The position numbers and the translations under genes were made by a program. A DNA stretch of 44,462 nucleotides from Fidelibacterota bacterium (lineage in GTDB: Bacteria; Fidelibacterota; UBA8477). The stretch lies in assembly GCA_021734045.1 (NCBI GenBank), contig JAIPJR010000009.1:1-44462 (forward strand). Direction: 5' to 3'. Position 1 is the stretch's first letter. Each line of letters starts with the position of its first letter. The notes beneath the pieces were generated by a model, which saw nothing but the letters and a program-made list of their open reading frames with translations, had not been told where the DNA came from and did not search any database. This document shows positions 1-8,835 of this stretch, piece by piece.

Positions 1-1219
1 CATCCGTTACCGAGGTTCCAGAACCTCTTGCTATGCGCTTTCTCCGACTGCCGTTCAAAACTTGTGGCCGACGACGCTCAAGACTGGTCATTGAGTTAAT
101 GATTGCCTCAATACGTGTCAACCTTTTTTCATCCAAGTTTACATCTTTCAGTCGATTCATTCCAGGGATTAATCCCACCAGATCGGTGAGATTTCCCATG
201 GAGCGCATCTGTTTTAACTGATTTTTGAAATCTTCCAGGTCAAAGCTGTTTTTCCGTAGCTTTTTCTCCAGTTTTTCAGCTTCAGTCACATCAAAGGTTT
301 CCTGGGCGCGCTCCACCAGGGAAATCACATCACCCATTCCCAGAATACGGTTTGATAACCGATCCGGGTGAAAAACCTCTAACGCGGATACCTGTTCACC
401 CACACCAATAAATTTGATGGGTTTGCCGGTAACGGCTCGAATGGACAGTGCTGCACCACCACGGGCATCACCATCCAGCTTAGTCAACACCACCCCGTCA
501 TACTGAACGGCTTCCTGAAAGGATTTAGCGGCATTCACCGCATCTTGCCCAGTCATGCCATCCGCTACAAAAAGCGTCTCAGACGGTTTAACAGCAGATT
601 TGATAGACTGGACCTCTTCCATCATGCGGGTATCGATGTGCAGCCGACCGGCCGTATCCACAATCACTACATCAGCGGGATACCGTACTGATTCGCGGAT
701 CGCCCGTTGGGCAATGCCCAACACATCCTGATTCCCGGGTTCAGCATATACGGGCAGGTCAATCTGTTTCCCCAACACCTGTAACTGTTCCACGGCAGCT
801 GGACGATATACATCGCAGGCTACCAGGAGCGGATGCCGACCTTCCTTTGCAAGGTGGCGTCCCAGTTTGGCGACGAATGTGGTTTTTCCACTGCCCTGTA
901 GACCCACAACCATGATAATGGCTGGTGATCCGGACAGGTTCAGGGGCTGGGCATCTCCACCCAGTAATTGGGTGAGTTCGTCGTTAATAATTTTAACGAT
1001 TTGTTGACCTGGTGTAATGGAACGGAGCACCGATTCACCCAGAGCTTTTTCTTTTATGGAAGTGATAAAATCCCGGGCAACCTGATAATTCACATCAGCT
1101 TCAAGCAGTGCGCGTCGAACTTCCCGCATGGCCTCCGCGATATTCGCTTCGGTCAGGCGACCGTGTCCCCGCAAACGCTTGAGGACACCTTCTAAATTCT
1201 GACTTAACTGCTCTAACAT
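1..1219 (-). CDS. ffh: Signal recognition particle GTPase Ffh (SRP54), C-terminus cut by window edge
   Basis: Ffh binds SRP RNA and signal sequences of nascent membrane proteins and hands ribosomes to FtsY at the inner membrane. Translating the minus strand from the ATG at 1219 gives about 406 residues with no stop before the left edge. The N-domain comes first, then the GTPase domain with P-loop GLQGSGKTT, DVYRPAA, DTAGRL and TKLDG. The methionine-rich M domain follows, with the RNA-binding GSRRKRIARGSG stretch near the edge. The family is about 440-450 residues, so roughly the last 40 are missing because the window ends. A promoter lies at 1243-1271, divergent from the nqr operon. Identity is very secure. 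Confidence 0.96.
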   Translation of the reverse strand, partial: MLEQLSQNLEGVLKRLRGHGRLTEANIAEAMREVRRALLEADVNYQVARDFITSIKEKALGESVLRSITPGQQIVKIINDELTQLLGGDAQPLNLSGSPAIIMVVGLQGSGKTTFVAKLGRHLAKEGRHPLLVACDVYRPAAVEQLQVLGKQIDLPVYAEPGNQDVLGIAQRAIRESVRYPADVVIVDTAGRLHIDTRMMEEVQSIKSAVKPSETLFVADGMTGQDAVNAAKSFQEAVQYDGVVLTKLDGDARGGAALSIRAVTGKPIKFIGVGEQVSALEVFHPDRLSNRILGMGDVISLVERAQETFDVTEAEKLEKKLRKNSFDLEDFKNQLKQMRSMGNLTDLVGLIPGMNRLKDVNLDEKRLTRIEAIINSMTSLERRRPQVLNGSRRKRIARGSGTSVTD

Positions 1220-1242
1220 TTCCGTTCCATTTTTAGCCGCGA

Positions 1243-1271
1243 AATGTATACGGACATGAATGGGAGCGCAA
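1243..1271 (-). promoter_or_regulatory. Predicted sigma70-type promoter of ffh
   Basis: On the minus strand TTGCGC (1271-1266), a 17-base spacer and TACATT (1248-1243) are followed directly by TCGCGGC. The predicted start of transcription lies about 17 bases before the ffh ATG. The string TACATTTCGCGGC occurs identically at the carbamate kinase promoter (17202-17214), which supports both calls. The assignment is by pattern only. Confidence 0.6.
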
Positions 1272-1513
1272 GCGTTTTAACCAGCGCAAATTCAGCGAAT
1301 ATAACACTTATGCCGTAAAGGAAGTGTACTCCCGGCACGTCACATTTCCCTGCCCAATCACGCGCCTTCGACAGCAGACATTGGAGGGTCAAAATTATTG
1401 CCCGTGGCATATAGTTTGCACCGCTGGGCTCCTTATGCGGCCGTTACCTGTTACGAAGATTATTCCTCGCGCCGCAAAAATTTCAGGAATCGCTGCAAAA
1501 GCGATAGAATTTG

Positions 1514-1541
1514 TTGAAGGTATTGAAATCGACTCTATATT
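1514..1541 (+). promoter_or_regulatory. Predicted promoter of the nqr operon
   Basis: TTGAAG (1514-1519), a 16-base spacer and TATATT (1536-1541) are followed by TTGGCCG. The box pair resembles those at rpmB and uppS, including GTATTG in the spacer and CTATATT at the -10. The predicted 5' leader to the nqrA ATG at 1578 is about 30 bases. Confidence 0.55.
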
Positions 1542-1577
1542 TTGGCCGTCAAATGGATAAATGGAGTAGTGGTAAGT

Positions 1578-2927
1578 ATGGCACATTTTAAAGTTAAGCG
1601 AGGGTACAACATTCCCCTGGCTGGCGAACCGGAACGTCTTGTTATTAAAGGCGCGCGTCCGAAACAAGCGGCCGTTCAACCTGCTGATTTTCGTAATTTT
1701 CGTCCGCAGGTTGAAGTGGAACCCGGTGCTGCGGTAAAGGTCGGTTCGGTACTGTTCATGGACAAACGGCATCCGGAAATCCGGTTTTTATCGCCCGTAG
1801 CAGGTACGGTTAACGAAGTCGTTCGCGGTGAGCGTCGGCGTATTATGCGGATTATTGTTGATGCTGCTGCAAGTGACGAATACGAAGAATTTCCCAAGTA
1901 TTCAGACAGCGCGATAAAAAATCTGGACCGGGAAAAAGTCCGGTCGGCTCTCTTGCAAGGCGGCTTATGGCCAACGCTTCGCCAGCGCCCCTTCTCCAAT
2001 ATCGCAGGGCTGGATGCATCCCCGAAAGCGATTTTTATTTCAGGATTGGAGACTGCACCGCTAGCAGCTGATCCTAATTTTTACATGCAGGAGCTAAAAG
2101 CCGATTTCCAATCGGGCATTTATGCGTTGCAGCACCTGACAGAGGGAAAAATCCACCTCTCCGTAGCACCTGACCGGCATGATAGTTTTGATGGTGTCGA
2201 AGGCATCGAACTTCACACCTTTTCGGGCCCACATCCGGCGGGAAATGTGAGTGTACAGGTTTACCACATCGATCGTTTACGAGCCGGGGAAATTATCTGG
2301 TATATCTCTCCCTATGATGTAGCCCGGATCGGTCAATTACTGAAAAATGGCCGCTACCCCAATGAAACCATGGTGGCATTGGCAGGATCGGGACTGGAAA
2401 AATGCCAGTATGTGAAAACCATTACCGGTGCAGCCCTGGCCGGTATCCTTCCGGAAAATTTGAATGACGATGAACTCCGGGTTTTATCCGGAACGGTTTT
2501 GTCAGGTACCAACGCATCGCTGGAGGGATTTATTGGCTTCTATGACCATACGGTGACCGTTATTCCGGAAGTACAAAAGCGTCGACTTCTGGGCTGGTTA
2601 AGCCCCGGGTTTAACCTGGCCAGTTATGGCGGTACCTTTTTCTCTTCCCTGTTCAGGAATAAAAAATTCGTTCAAAATACAGACATTAACGGTGATGAAC
2701 GGGCGTTCGTTAGCACGGGAAATTATGAAAAGGTCGTGCCCATGGACATTCTGCCGGTGCATTTAGCCAAAGCGACTCTGGTGGAAGATATTGAACTGAT
2801 GGAAAAGTTGGGTATCCTGGAAGTAGCCCCTGAAGATTTTGCGCTGTGTACTTACATCTGTCCTTCAAAAATTGAATTCGGCGAGATCATCGAACACGGC
2901 TTAACACTGATTGAGAAGGAAGGTTAA
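1578..2927 (+). CDS. nqrA: Na+-translocating NADH:quinone reductase subunit A
   Basis: NqrA is the peripheral cytoplasmic subunit of the six-subunit Na+-pumping NADH:quinone oxidoreductase and has been linked to ubiquinone binding. The 449-residue product has no membrane segment. It begins MAHFKVKRGYNIPLAGEPE, matching the usual NqrA start IKRGLDLPIAG. I chose the ATG at 1578 over the in-frame TTG at 1542 because a GGAG at 1563-1566 precedes it and because the extra 12 residues do not fit the family. It is first in a tight nqrABCDEF operon; nqrB starts 3 bases after its stop. Confidence 0.95.
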   Translation: MAHFKVKRGYNIPLAGEPERLVIKGARPKQAAVQPADFRNFRPQVEVEPGAAVKVGSVLFMDKRHPEIRFLSPVAGTVNEVVRGERRRIMRIIVDAAASDEYEEFPKYSDSAIKNLDREKVRSALLQGGLWPTLRQRPFSNIAGLDASPKAIFISGLETAPLAADPNFYMQELKADFQSGIYALQHLTEGKIHLSVAPDRHDSFDGVEGIELHTFSGPHPAGNVSVQVYHIDRLRAGEIIWYISPYDVARIGQLLKNGRYPNETMVALAGSGLEKCQYVKTITGAALAGILPENLNDDELRVLSGTVLSGTNASLEGFIGFYDHTVTVIPEVQKRRLLGWLSPGFNLASYGGTFFSSLFRNKKFVQNTDINGDERAFVSTGNYEKVVPMDILPVHLAKATLVEDIELMEKLGILEVAPEDFALCTYICPSKIEFGEIIEHGLTLIEKEG

Positions 2928-2930
2928 GCG

Positions 2931-4070
2931 ATGAGTATGGAACAATTCTTTAACCGGCTGGAGGAAGGTGTCTCAAAGAGCCCGCTGAAGTGGTTTTCGC
3001 CACTGGTTGAGGCAACCCATTCCTTCCTGTTAACACCCGGACGTGCGACCCGCAGGGGGCCGTTTGTAAGGGATAATATCGACTTGAAGCGCTATATGTT
3101 CGTGGTGGTTGTTGCACTTTTACCCGTTATTGCCATGAGCATTTACAATATCGGTCGGCAGGCAGGTATCACTGAATTTTGGCCGGCTATTTGGGAAGGC
3201 CTGCTGGTCATGGTCCCCGTGATCATTGTTTCCTACGCGGTGGGTGGATTCTGGGAATCCCTTTTCGCCAAAATCCGCGGTCACGAAATCAATGAAGGCT
3301 TACTGGTCACAGGAATTCTTTTCCCACTGACGCTACCGCCTACCATTCCCCTTTGGCAGGTTGCCATTGGTATCTCCTTTGGCGTGGTCATCGGAAAAGA
3401 GGTTTTTGGTGGAACCGGCATGAACCTGCTAAATCCAGCCCTAACCGCGCGGGCATTTTTATTTTTCACATACCCTGGCGATATGTCGGGTGACCGGGTT
3501 TGGGCCGCGGTAGATGGCTTTTCAACGGCCACACCCCTGGCAACGGTAGCCGCTTCTGATGGCAACGCAGTTGAAGCGTTACGCGCCGGTTCAATGGATT
3601 ATTCCTGGCTGAATATGTTCAACGGAAACATTCCCGGCAGTATGGGCGAAACCTCCACACTTGCGATTTTAATCGGGGCTGCGATTTTGTTGATTACAGG
3701 CATCGGGAGCTGGCGGATTATGCTGGCCACGCTGCTGGGTGGATTTGGGATGGCCAATGTCATCTATTTCCTAGCGGGACCATCAGCCACGGGTATGATG
3801 TCTCTGCCCCCTGTCTATCACCTGGTGATGGGTGGATTTATGTTTGGAACCGTGTTTATGACCACGGATCCCGTTTCAGCAAGTGGGACGAATACTGGCA
3901 AGTGGATTTATGGCATATTGATTGGTGTGATGGTCATCCTGATTCGCACATTTAACCCGGCTTACCCGGAGGGGATGATGCTGGCAATCTTGTTCGGGAA
4001 TGTATTCTCACCGCTGATTGATCACTTCGTGGTCCAGGCGAATATTAAGAGGAGACTGCGGCATGTATAG
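2931..4070 (+). CDS. nqrB: Na+-translocating NADH:quinone reductase subunit B
   Basis: NqrB is an integral membrane subunit that carries covalent FMN on a threonine and riboflavin, and it forms much of the Na+ path. The 379-residue protein has many hydrophobic helices. It carries the flavinylation motif GFSTATPLA with the expected FMN-linked threonine near residue 201, the residue type that ApbE modifies. The first ATG at 2931 follows an AAGGAAGG sequence. Its 3' end overlaps nqrC by 8 bases, which implies translational coupling. Length and motif agree with the family. Confidence 0.96.
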   Translation: MSMEQFFNRLEEGVSKSPLKWFSPLVEATHSFLLTPGRATRRGPFVRDNIDLKRYMFVVVVALLPVIAMSIYNIGRQAGITEFWPAIWEGLLVMVPVIIVSYAVGGFWESLFAKIRGHEINEGLLVTGILFPLTLPPTIPLWQVAIGISFGVVIGKEVFGGTGMNLLNPALTARAFLFFTYPGDMSGDRVWAAVDGFSTATPLATVAASDGNAVEALRAGSMDYSWLNMFNGNIPGSMGETSTLAILIGAAILLITGIGSWRIMLATLLGGFGMANVIYFLAGPSATGMMSLPPVYHLVMGGFMFGTVFMTTDPVSASGTNTGKWIYGILIGVMVILIRTFNPAYPEGMMLAILFGNVFSPLIDHFVVQANIKRRLRHV

Positions 4071-4791
4071 TAATGCTTATATCCTGCGATTCGCCGCAAT
4101 CGTTACCATTGTATGCGGTGTTCTCCTGGCCTCTGCGGCTACACTGCTGAAACCCATGCAACAGGAAAACATCCAGACCGATATCAAAAAGAACATTCTC
4201 AAAGCGGTGAGTCTGCTTGAGTCTGAAAAAGCTTACACCAAAACGGAAATTCTGGATCTCTTCGATGAGCGCATGACCAGTATTGTGGTTAATCCAGAAG
4301 GAGAGGTGCTTGAGGGATTGAAGGCTGAGGATGTGAATCCGGCGGAGGAACCAGATCATCTGCCCATCTACCTATTGAAAGACAAATCTGATGATGTCAT
4401 CGCCTACTGTATTCCCATTGAGGGAAAAGGACTATGGTCAACCATTCATGGCTATCTCGCTCTGGAGGCAGACTTAAATACCGTACGTGGTGTGACATTT
4501 TATGATCACGGCGAGACACCGGGATTGGGTGGTGAAATCTCACAGCAATGGTTTCAGGACAATTTCAGTGGTAAGAAAATCCTGGATGAGTCCGGTAATC
4601 TGGTCTCTATAACGGTTGCAAAAGGCCAGGTACGGGACGATGCCAAGGGGAAAGAACATCTGGTGGACGGCATTAGCGGCGCGACACTAACGGGAAACGG
4701 CATTAATCAATTCCTGTTCTCAGACCTGGAGCGCTATAACCCATATTTTGAAGAAATTCGTAATCAAGACCAAAATGAGGTGGTTTCATGA
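4063..4791 (+). CDS. nqrC: Na+-translocating NADH:quinone reductase subunit C
   Basis: NqrC carries the second covalent FMN and sits mostly on the periplasmic side behind one N-terminal membrane helix. In this 242-residue protein the helix is at about residues 7-28, and the flavinylation motif DGISGATLT places the FMN threonine at residue 208. The start is the ATG at 4063, inside the nqrB 3' end, with AGAGGAG about 9 bases upstream. An upstream in-frame ATG at 4018 would add a charged, unlikely leader. The stop overlaps the nqrD start as ATGA. Confidence 0.95.
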   Translation: MYSNAYILRFAAIVTIVCGVLLASAATLLKPMQQENIQTDIKKNILKAVSLLESEKAYTKTEILDLFDERMTSIVVNPEGEVLEGLKAEDVNPAEEPDHLPIYLLKDKSDDVIAYCIPIEGKGLWSTIHGYLALEADLNTVRGVTFYDHGETPGLGGEISQQWFQDNFSGKKILDESGNLVSITVAKGQVRDDAKGKEHLVDGISGATLTGNGINQFLFSDLERYNPYFEEIRNQDQNEVVS

Positions 4792-5414
4792 ACATCCTCA
4801 GTGCAAAGAATATGAAGTTCGTCAAAGACCCTTTGATGGACAACAATCCCATCTCCGTGCAAGTCTTGGGAATTTGTTCGGCATTGGCGGTGACGGTACA
4901 GATGAAGACAGCGGTGGTGATGTCATTAGCGGTAATTTTCGTCATCTCTTTCTCGAACCTCACCATCTCGTTAATCCGCAATAAAATTCCCTCTCAGATT
5001 CGAATTATCGTCGAGTTAGCGGTTATTGCTTCCCTGGTGATTTTAGTCGATCAAATCCTGAAGGCTTACCTGTTTGACATCAGTAAGCAGTTGAGCGTTT
5101 TTGTGGGGCTGATTATCACAAACTGTATCGTTTTGGGCCGGGCGGAAGCCTTCGCGCTCCAGCAGAAGCCCTTTGCCTCCTGGCTGGATGGCATTGGTAA
5201 TGGGCTGGGTTACAGTATGTTTCTGCTGGTGGTGGCATTTGGTCGCGAGCTCCTGGGCAGTGGGACATTGTTCGGTTACCACATCATTCCAGAGAGCTTT
5301 TATGCCGCCGGCTATCAGAATATGGGATTGATGGTATTGGCGCCCGGGGCATTTATCCTGCTGGGGCTCTTTATTTGGTTACAACGTACCATTACCGGTA
5401 CTGTGGACGAGTAA
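4788..5414 (+). CDS. nqrD: Na+-translocating NADH:quinone reductase subunit D
   Basis: NqrD is a membrane subunit, homologous to NqrE and RnfA/RnfE, that pairs with NqrE to hold an iron centre between them in the membrane. The 208-residue protein has about six hydrophobic segments. It contains a conserved cysteine in the stretch [18 protein letters not shown] and a second in [18 protein letters not shown], the two family positions that face NqrE. The start overlaps the nqrC stop by four bases. Confidence 0.95.
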   Translation: MNILSAKNMKFVKDPLMDNNPISVQVLGICSALAVTVQMKTAVVMSLAVIFVISFSNLTISLIRNKIPSQIRIIVELAVIASLVILVDQILKAYLFDISKQLSVFVGLIITNCIVLGRAEAFALQQKPFASWLDGIGNGLGYSMFLLVVAFGRELLGSGTLFGYHIIPESFYAAGYQNMGLMVLAPGAFILLGLFIWLQRTITGTVDE

Positions 5415-5428
5415 GGCGGAAGCGTATT

Positions 5429-6037
5429 ATGGAACATCTAATCAGTTTATTTGTCAAGTCCGTTTTTGTGGAAAATATTCTCCTGGCGTTTTTCCTGGGG
5501 ATGTGCTCATTTCTGGCTGTCTCCAAACGGGTTGAAACGGCTATCGGACTTGGATTCGCAGTTATTTTCGTTCAGACCATCACAGTTCCCACCAACTGGG
5601 CGATCCATCATTTTCTGTTGGCACCGGGAGCGCTGGAATGGGCAGGGTTGCCGGGCGTGGATCTCAGTTTCCTGGGCTTCATTTCATACATCGCGGTAAT
5701 CGCGGCCATGGTCCAATTGGTGGAAATGATTTTGGACAAATACAGCCCGTCGCTTTACGCCGCGCTGGGCATATTTCTGCCTTTGATTGCGGTGAATTGC
5801 GCTATTCTGGGTGGTTCACTGTTCATGGTAGAACGGGAATATAACTTAAGTGAATCGGTGGTCTTCGGATTAGGGTCCGGGACAGGTTGGGCGCTGGCAA
5901 TTATCGCCATGTCCGCGATTCGGGAGAAAATCCGCTATTCCAATATTCCCATGGGATTACGCGGACTAGGTATCACCATGTTAATCACCGGGCTCATGGC
6001 TATTGCGTTCATGAGTTTTTCCGGTATTGCTCTTTAA
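5429..6037 (+). CDS. nqrE: Na+-translocating NADH:quinone reductase subunit E
   Basis: NqrE is the partner of NqrD, in inverted topology, and supplies the other cysteines for the intramembrane iron centre. The 202-residue product starts [19 protein letters not shown]. It has six predicted helices with cysteines in [13 protein letters not shown] and [12 protein letters not shown] chose the ATG at 5429 because it lies after GGCGGAAG and matches the family start. The longer in-frame start at 5375 would overlap nqrD with an arginine-rich leader. Confidence 0.95.
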   Translation: MEHLISLFVKSVFVENILLAFFLGMCSFLAVSKRVETAIGLGFAVIFVQTITVPTNWAIHHFLLAPGALEWAGLPGVDLSFLGFISYIAVIAAMVQLVEMILDKYSPSLYAALGIFLPLIAVNCAILGGSLFMVEREYNLSESVVFGLGSGTGWALAIIAMSAIREKIRYSNIPMGLRGLGITMLITGLMAIAFMSFSGIAL

Positions 6038-6049
6038 GGGGGACGACGC

Positions 6050-7279
6050 GTGAATAGCACCGTTGGATTGATTGTCCTCAGTACAGTCGTTTTCACAGGC
6101 ACCATCCAGATTCTGGTCATCCTGCTGAACTATGCTTCATCCAAGCTCGTGAATAAAGGTAAAGTAAAAATCCTCATCAATGCTGATGAGGAAAAATCCC
6201 CGGAAGTTGAAGCTGGCGGAACGCTGCTCAACACGCTGGCGGCGCAGAAAATCTTTCTGCCCTCGGCATGCGGGGGTGGCGGTACCTGCGGCATGTGTAA
6301 ATGTCAAATTCTGGAAGGTGGCGGCGATGTGCTGCCCACGGAGAAAACCTTGTTAAACCGGGCAGAAATGAAAGATGATGTGCGGTTGTCTTGCCAGGTA
6401 AAGGTGAAAAATGACATGACGATTCACATTCCCGAGGAAATTTTCAGCATCCAGAAGTGGGAATGCGAGGTCATGAGCAATAAAAATGTGGCAACATTTA
6501 TTAAAGAGCTCATATTGAAGTTGCCGGAAGGTGAAAATTTGAACTTTCGTGCAGGCGGGTATATCCAGATTGATATTCCACCGTATGAACTCGATTACAG
6601 TGAGTTTGATATCGATGAGGAGTACCGGGAGGATTGGGACAAATACAACATGTGGAAATACCATTCCAAGCTGGATGAACCCATTTTCCGGGCTTACTCA
6701 ATGGCCAATCATCCGGCGGAAGGCAACATCGTCATGCTGAATGTGCGTATTGCCAGCCCACCGCCGGGAATGGATGTCCCGCCTGGGAAAGCCTCTTCTT
6801 ACATATTTAACCTGAAACCCGGTGACCGGGTAACCGTCAGCGGTCCCTATGGTGAATTTTTCGCCCAGGATACTGACAATGAAATGCTGTATATCGGTGG
6901 TGGTGCTGGCATGGCACCCATGCGGAGTCATATCTTTGACTTGTTCTATACGAAGAATACAAAACGCAAAGTCTCATTCTGGTACGGCGCGCGCTCCGTG
7001 CGTGAAATGTTCTATGACGACGAATTTAAAAAGCTGGCCGAAGAGCATCCGAATTTCAGCTACAATGTGGCATTGTCCGATCCCCTACCCGCAGACAACT
7101 GGAAAGGACCGGTCGGCTTCATCCACCAAGTCGTGCTGGAAAACTATCTGAATGACCACCCGGCACCAGAGGATATCGAATATTACATGTGCGGCCCCCC
7201 ACCCATGATTGCAGCAGTGAATAAAATGCTCTATAATCTGGGTGTTGATAAGGACATGATTTATTACGATGAATTTTAG
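6050..7279 (+). CDS. nqrF: Na+-translocating NADH:quinone reductase subunit F (NADH-oxidising)
   Basis: NqrF oxidises NADH and passes electrons through FAD and a 2Fe-2S cluster into the membrane subunits. The 409-residue protein has an N-terminal membrane helix (about 7-28). A plant-type ferredoxin domain follows with cluster cysteines 74, 80, 83 and 115 ([10 protein letters not shown] and LSC). The FAD domain contains RAYSMANHP, and the NADH domain contains [12 protein letters not shown] and MCGPPPM. The start is GTG at 6050 behind AAGGGGG. All key residues are present. It is the last structural nqr gene. Confidence 0.96.
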   Translation: MNSTVGLIVLSTVVFTGTIQILVILLNYASSKLVNKGKVKILINADEEKSPEVEAGGTLLNTLAAQKIFLPSACGGGGTCGMCKCQILEGGGDVLPTEKTLLNRAEMKDDVRLSCQVKVKNDMTIHIPEEIFSIQKWECEVMSNKNVATFIKELILKLPEGENLNFRAGGYIQIDIPPYELDYSEFDIDEEYREDWDKYNMWKYHSKLDEPIFRAYSMANHPAEGNIVMLNVRIASPPPGMDVPPGKASSYIFNLKPGDRVTVSGPYGEFFAQDTDNEMLYIGGGAGMAPMRSHIFDLFYTKNTKRKVSFWYGARSVREMFYDDEFKKLAEEHPNFSYNVALSDPLPADNWKGPVGFIHQVVLENYLNDHPAPEDIEYYMCGPPPMIAAVNKMLYNLGVDKDMIYYDEF

Positions 7280-8363
7280 CCGGCAACACCTGTTTAACCG
7301 GAACGATAATCATCATCTTAAGCAGACCCGTATCCTTGCGGGTCTGTTTTGCATGTGGGTGTTGGTACTGGGAAATTGCAGTCGCAGCAGTGAACCAGCA
7401 TTACCGGAGACCTCCTTCTCAGGTTTTACAATGGGCACAACTTACCACATCCGAATCGTGGATACAGTGCTTACGGATCTCCAGGCTCGCCGGCTCCATC
7501 AGGATGTGGATAGTCTCTTGCTAACCATTAATCTTTCCATGTCCACCTATATTGATTCCAGTGAAATTTCACGCTTTAACCAATCTACTGAAACAATACC
7601 ACAGCCGGTTTCGAAGCCGCTGGCCGATGTATTAAAAACCAGCCTGGAAATTGGTCACAGCTCCGGTGGGGCACTGGATATTACGGTGCTGCCTTTGGTG
7701 AATTTCTATGGTTTTGGTCATGAAAGTGGTGCAAGGCATCTACCTACAGAACCCGAACTGAATTCGCTCAAAGCCCTTGTTGGATTGCAGCACCTCGTCG
7801 TTACGGACACCACTGTTCAGAAAAAAATCAGTCCACTCAAGCTGGATTTGGGCGCGGTTGCCAAAGGGTACGGTGTCGATGCAGTCGGTCAATTTCTTAC
7901 GGCGGTTAAGATTGAGAATTTTATGGTGGAGATTGGTGGAGAGGTGTTGGCGCGGGGTGTGAATAGCCGTGGTCAATCATGGAAAATCGGGATTGACCGG
8001 CCGCTCTTTGACCAGCAGCCAGGACGGCAATTGCAGCATGTGGTTCAGCTGGAAAACATGGCTATTGCCACCTCTGGTGATTATCGAAATTACCGTGAAA
8101 TGGATGGGAAGCGGATCTCCCACACGATTGATCCGCGTTCTGGAAAGCCGATTGAGCACCATCTGGCAGCCGTGTCAATCATTGCACCCATGTGCATGAT
8201 TGCTGATGCCAGCGCCACTGCGGTGATGGTTTTGGGTGAAGATGCCGGATTAAAATGGATAGAATCGCGTCCGAATATTGAGGGACTCATTATTGTACGG
8301 GAGGCGGATCAGACTTTCCGTGAAATACAGACCAGCGGATTTTCCCAATATATTGTGGATTAG
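7269..8363 (+). CDS. apbE: FAD:protein FMN transferase ApbE, predicted lipoprotein
   Basis: ApbE uses FAD to attach FMN to threonines of NqrB and NqrC on the periplasmic face. The 364-residue protein has a signal segment ending in lipobox LGNC with Cys37, then [22 protein letters not shown] and the Mg2+/FAD-site region [10 protein letters not shown]. The ATG at 7269 overlaps nqrF by 11 bases. No strong ribosome site precedes it, and the codons for residues 19-27 form a terminator-like hairpin. Starting at the next Met (7353) would leave too short a signal peptide, so I keep 7269. Family identity is secure; the exact start is less so. Confidence 0.92.
   Translation: MNFSRQHLFNRNDNHHLKQTRILAGLFCMWVLVLGNCSRSSEPALPETSFSGFTMGTTYHIRIVDTVLTDLQARRLHQDVDSLLLTINLSMSTYIDSSEISRFNQSTETIPQPVSKPLADVLKTSLEIGHSSGGALDITVLPLVNFYGFGHESGARHLPTEPELNSLKALVGLQHLVVTDTTVQKKISPLKLDLGAVAKGYGVDAVGQFLTAVKIENFMVEIGGEVLARGVNSRGQSWKIGIDRPLFDQQPGRQLQHVVQLENMAIATSGDYRNYREMDGKRISHTIDPRSGKPIEHHLAAVSIIAPMCMIADASATAVMVLGEDAGLKWIESRPNIEGLIIVREADQTFREIQTSGFSQYIVD
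7323..7350 (+). terminator. Terminator-like hairpin inside the 5' end of apbE
   Basis: CAGACCCG (7323-7330), an 8-base loop and CGGGTCTG (7339-7346) form a perfect 8-bp stem followed by TTTT. It lies 43 bases after the nqrF stop and within the signal-peptide codons of apbE. It could end or attenuate nqr transcription before apbE, keeping the enzyme below its substrates. The U-run is short, so leaky termination is more likely than full termination. Confidence 0.55.
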
Positions 8364-8404
8364 CCATTCAAAGCACCATCTAACCGTTAAGACAACTTTT
8401 GCAA

Positions 8405-8436
8405 AAAAAAAGACCGCTCTTACAGCGGTCTTTTTT
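8405..8436. terminator. Bidirectional intrinsic terminator after apbE
   Basis: AGACCGCT (8411-8418), loop CTTAC and AGCGGTCT (8424-8431) form a stem flanked by an A-run on the left and a T-run on the right. It can therefore stop transcription from apbE on the plus strand and from the NqrM-like gene on the minus strand, whose stop codon is at 8461. Confidence 0.9.
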
Positions 8437-8460
8437 AAAAAACGATGATAAGCGGGATTG

Positions 8461-8784
8461 CTACTCCTGCTTCGGTCCCTTCAAATGATCCCAGTACCGT
8501 AAATTCTCAATTGCCCGGTTGCGGGGCTTGCCTTCGTAGGCTTCCTCAGAGATGATGTCCTGTCGATTGGGATATCCAACTTTGGCAAGAGTCGTGAAGT
8601 AATCCTGTTTTTCCACTGCTTCGTTGGGACAAAATGCGCAACTTACCTTCTCCCCGTTTGAATCCAGTTTTGCAGTAGCGGAACATTCCAGGTGAATATT
8701 ATTTTTCCCCGTGAGGACATAGGTAATGCCCATCAGTGCCAGCGCGGTGGCAAAGATGATCAGGGTTAACAATAATTCAGTCAT
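8461..8784 (-). CDS. NqrM-like small membrane protein with three cysteines
   Basis: The 107-residue product has one N-terminal membrane helix (about 2-25), then LEC (Cys34) and KVSCAFCPNE (Cys49, Cys52), followed by a hydrophilic tail. This matches the plan I know for NqrM (DUF539), a maturation factor that helps supply iron to the NqrD/NqrE site: an MT..LLT..F helix, a cysteine near position 33 and a later C.C..C cluster. It sits next to nqr/apbE but in convergent orientation. The tail is longer than in vibrio NqrM, and the last cluster cysteine is absent or displaced. The ATG at 8784 is preferred to GTG 8793 because GGAGG (8796-8800) is better spaced for it. Confidence 0.62.
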   Translation of the reverse strand: MTELLLTLIIFATALALMGITYVLTGKNNIHLECSATAKLDSNGEKVSCAFCPNEAVEKQDYFTTLAKVGYPNRQDIISEEAYEGKPRNRAIENLRYWDHLKGPKQE

Positions 8785-8835
8785 ACTATTCACTTCCTCC
8801 CGTTAGTGTAATATATACACAGGTTGCGAAAAGGT

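Larger units (their letters stand above)
1220..1577. other. 358-bp divergent intergenic region between ffh and nqrA
   Basis: This is the longest gene-free stretch in the window. It holds the ffh promoter (1243-1271), the nqrA promoter (1514-1541) and a 6-bp inverted repeat ATCGCT/AGCGAT with a 5-base loop at 1489-1505, just upstream of the nqrA -35 box. I see no tRNA, no recognised riboswitch and no convincing small gene in the roughly 215 bases between 1272 and 1488. Confidence 0.6.

Noticed and set aside
1324-1560. Open frame of 78 codons in the ffh-nqrA spacer.
   Set aside because: It has no ribosome site and no recognisable composition, and it runs through the predicted nqrA promoter.
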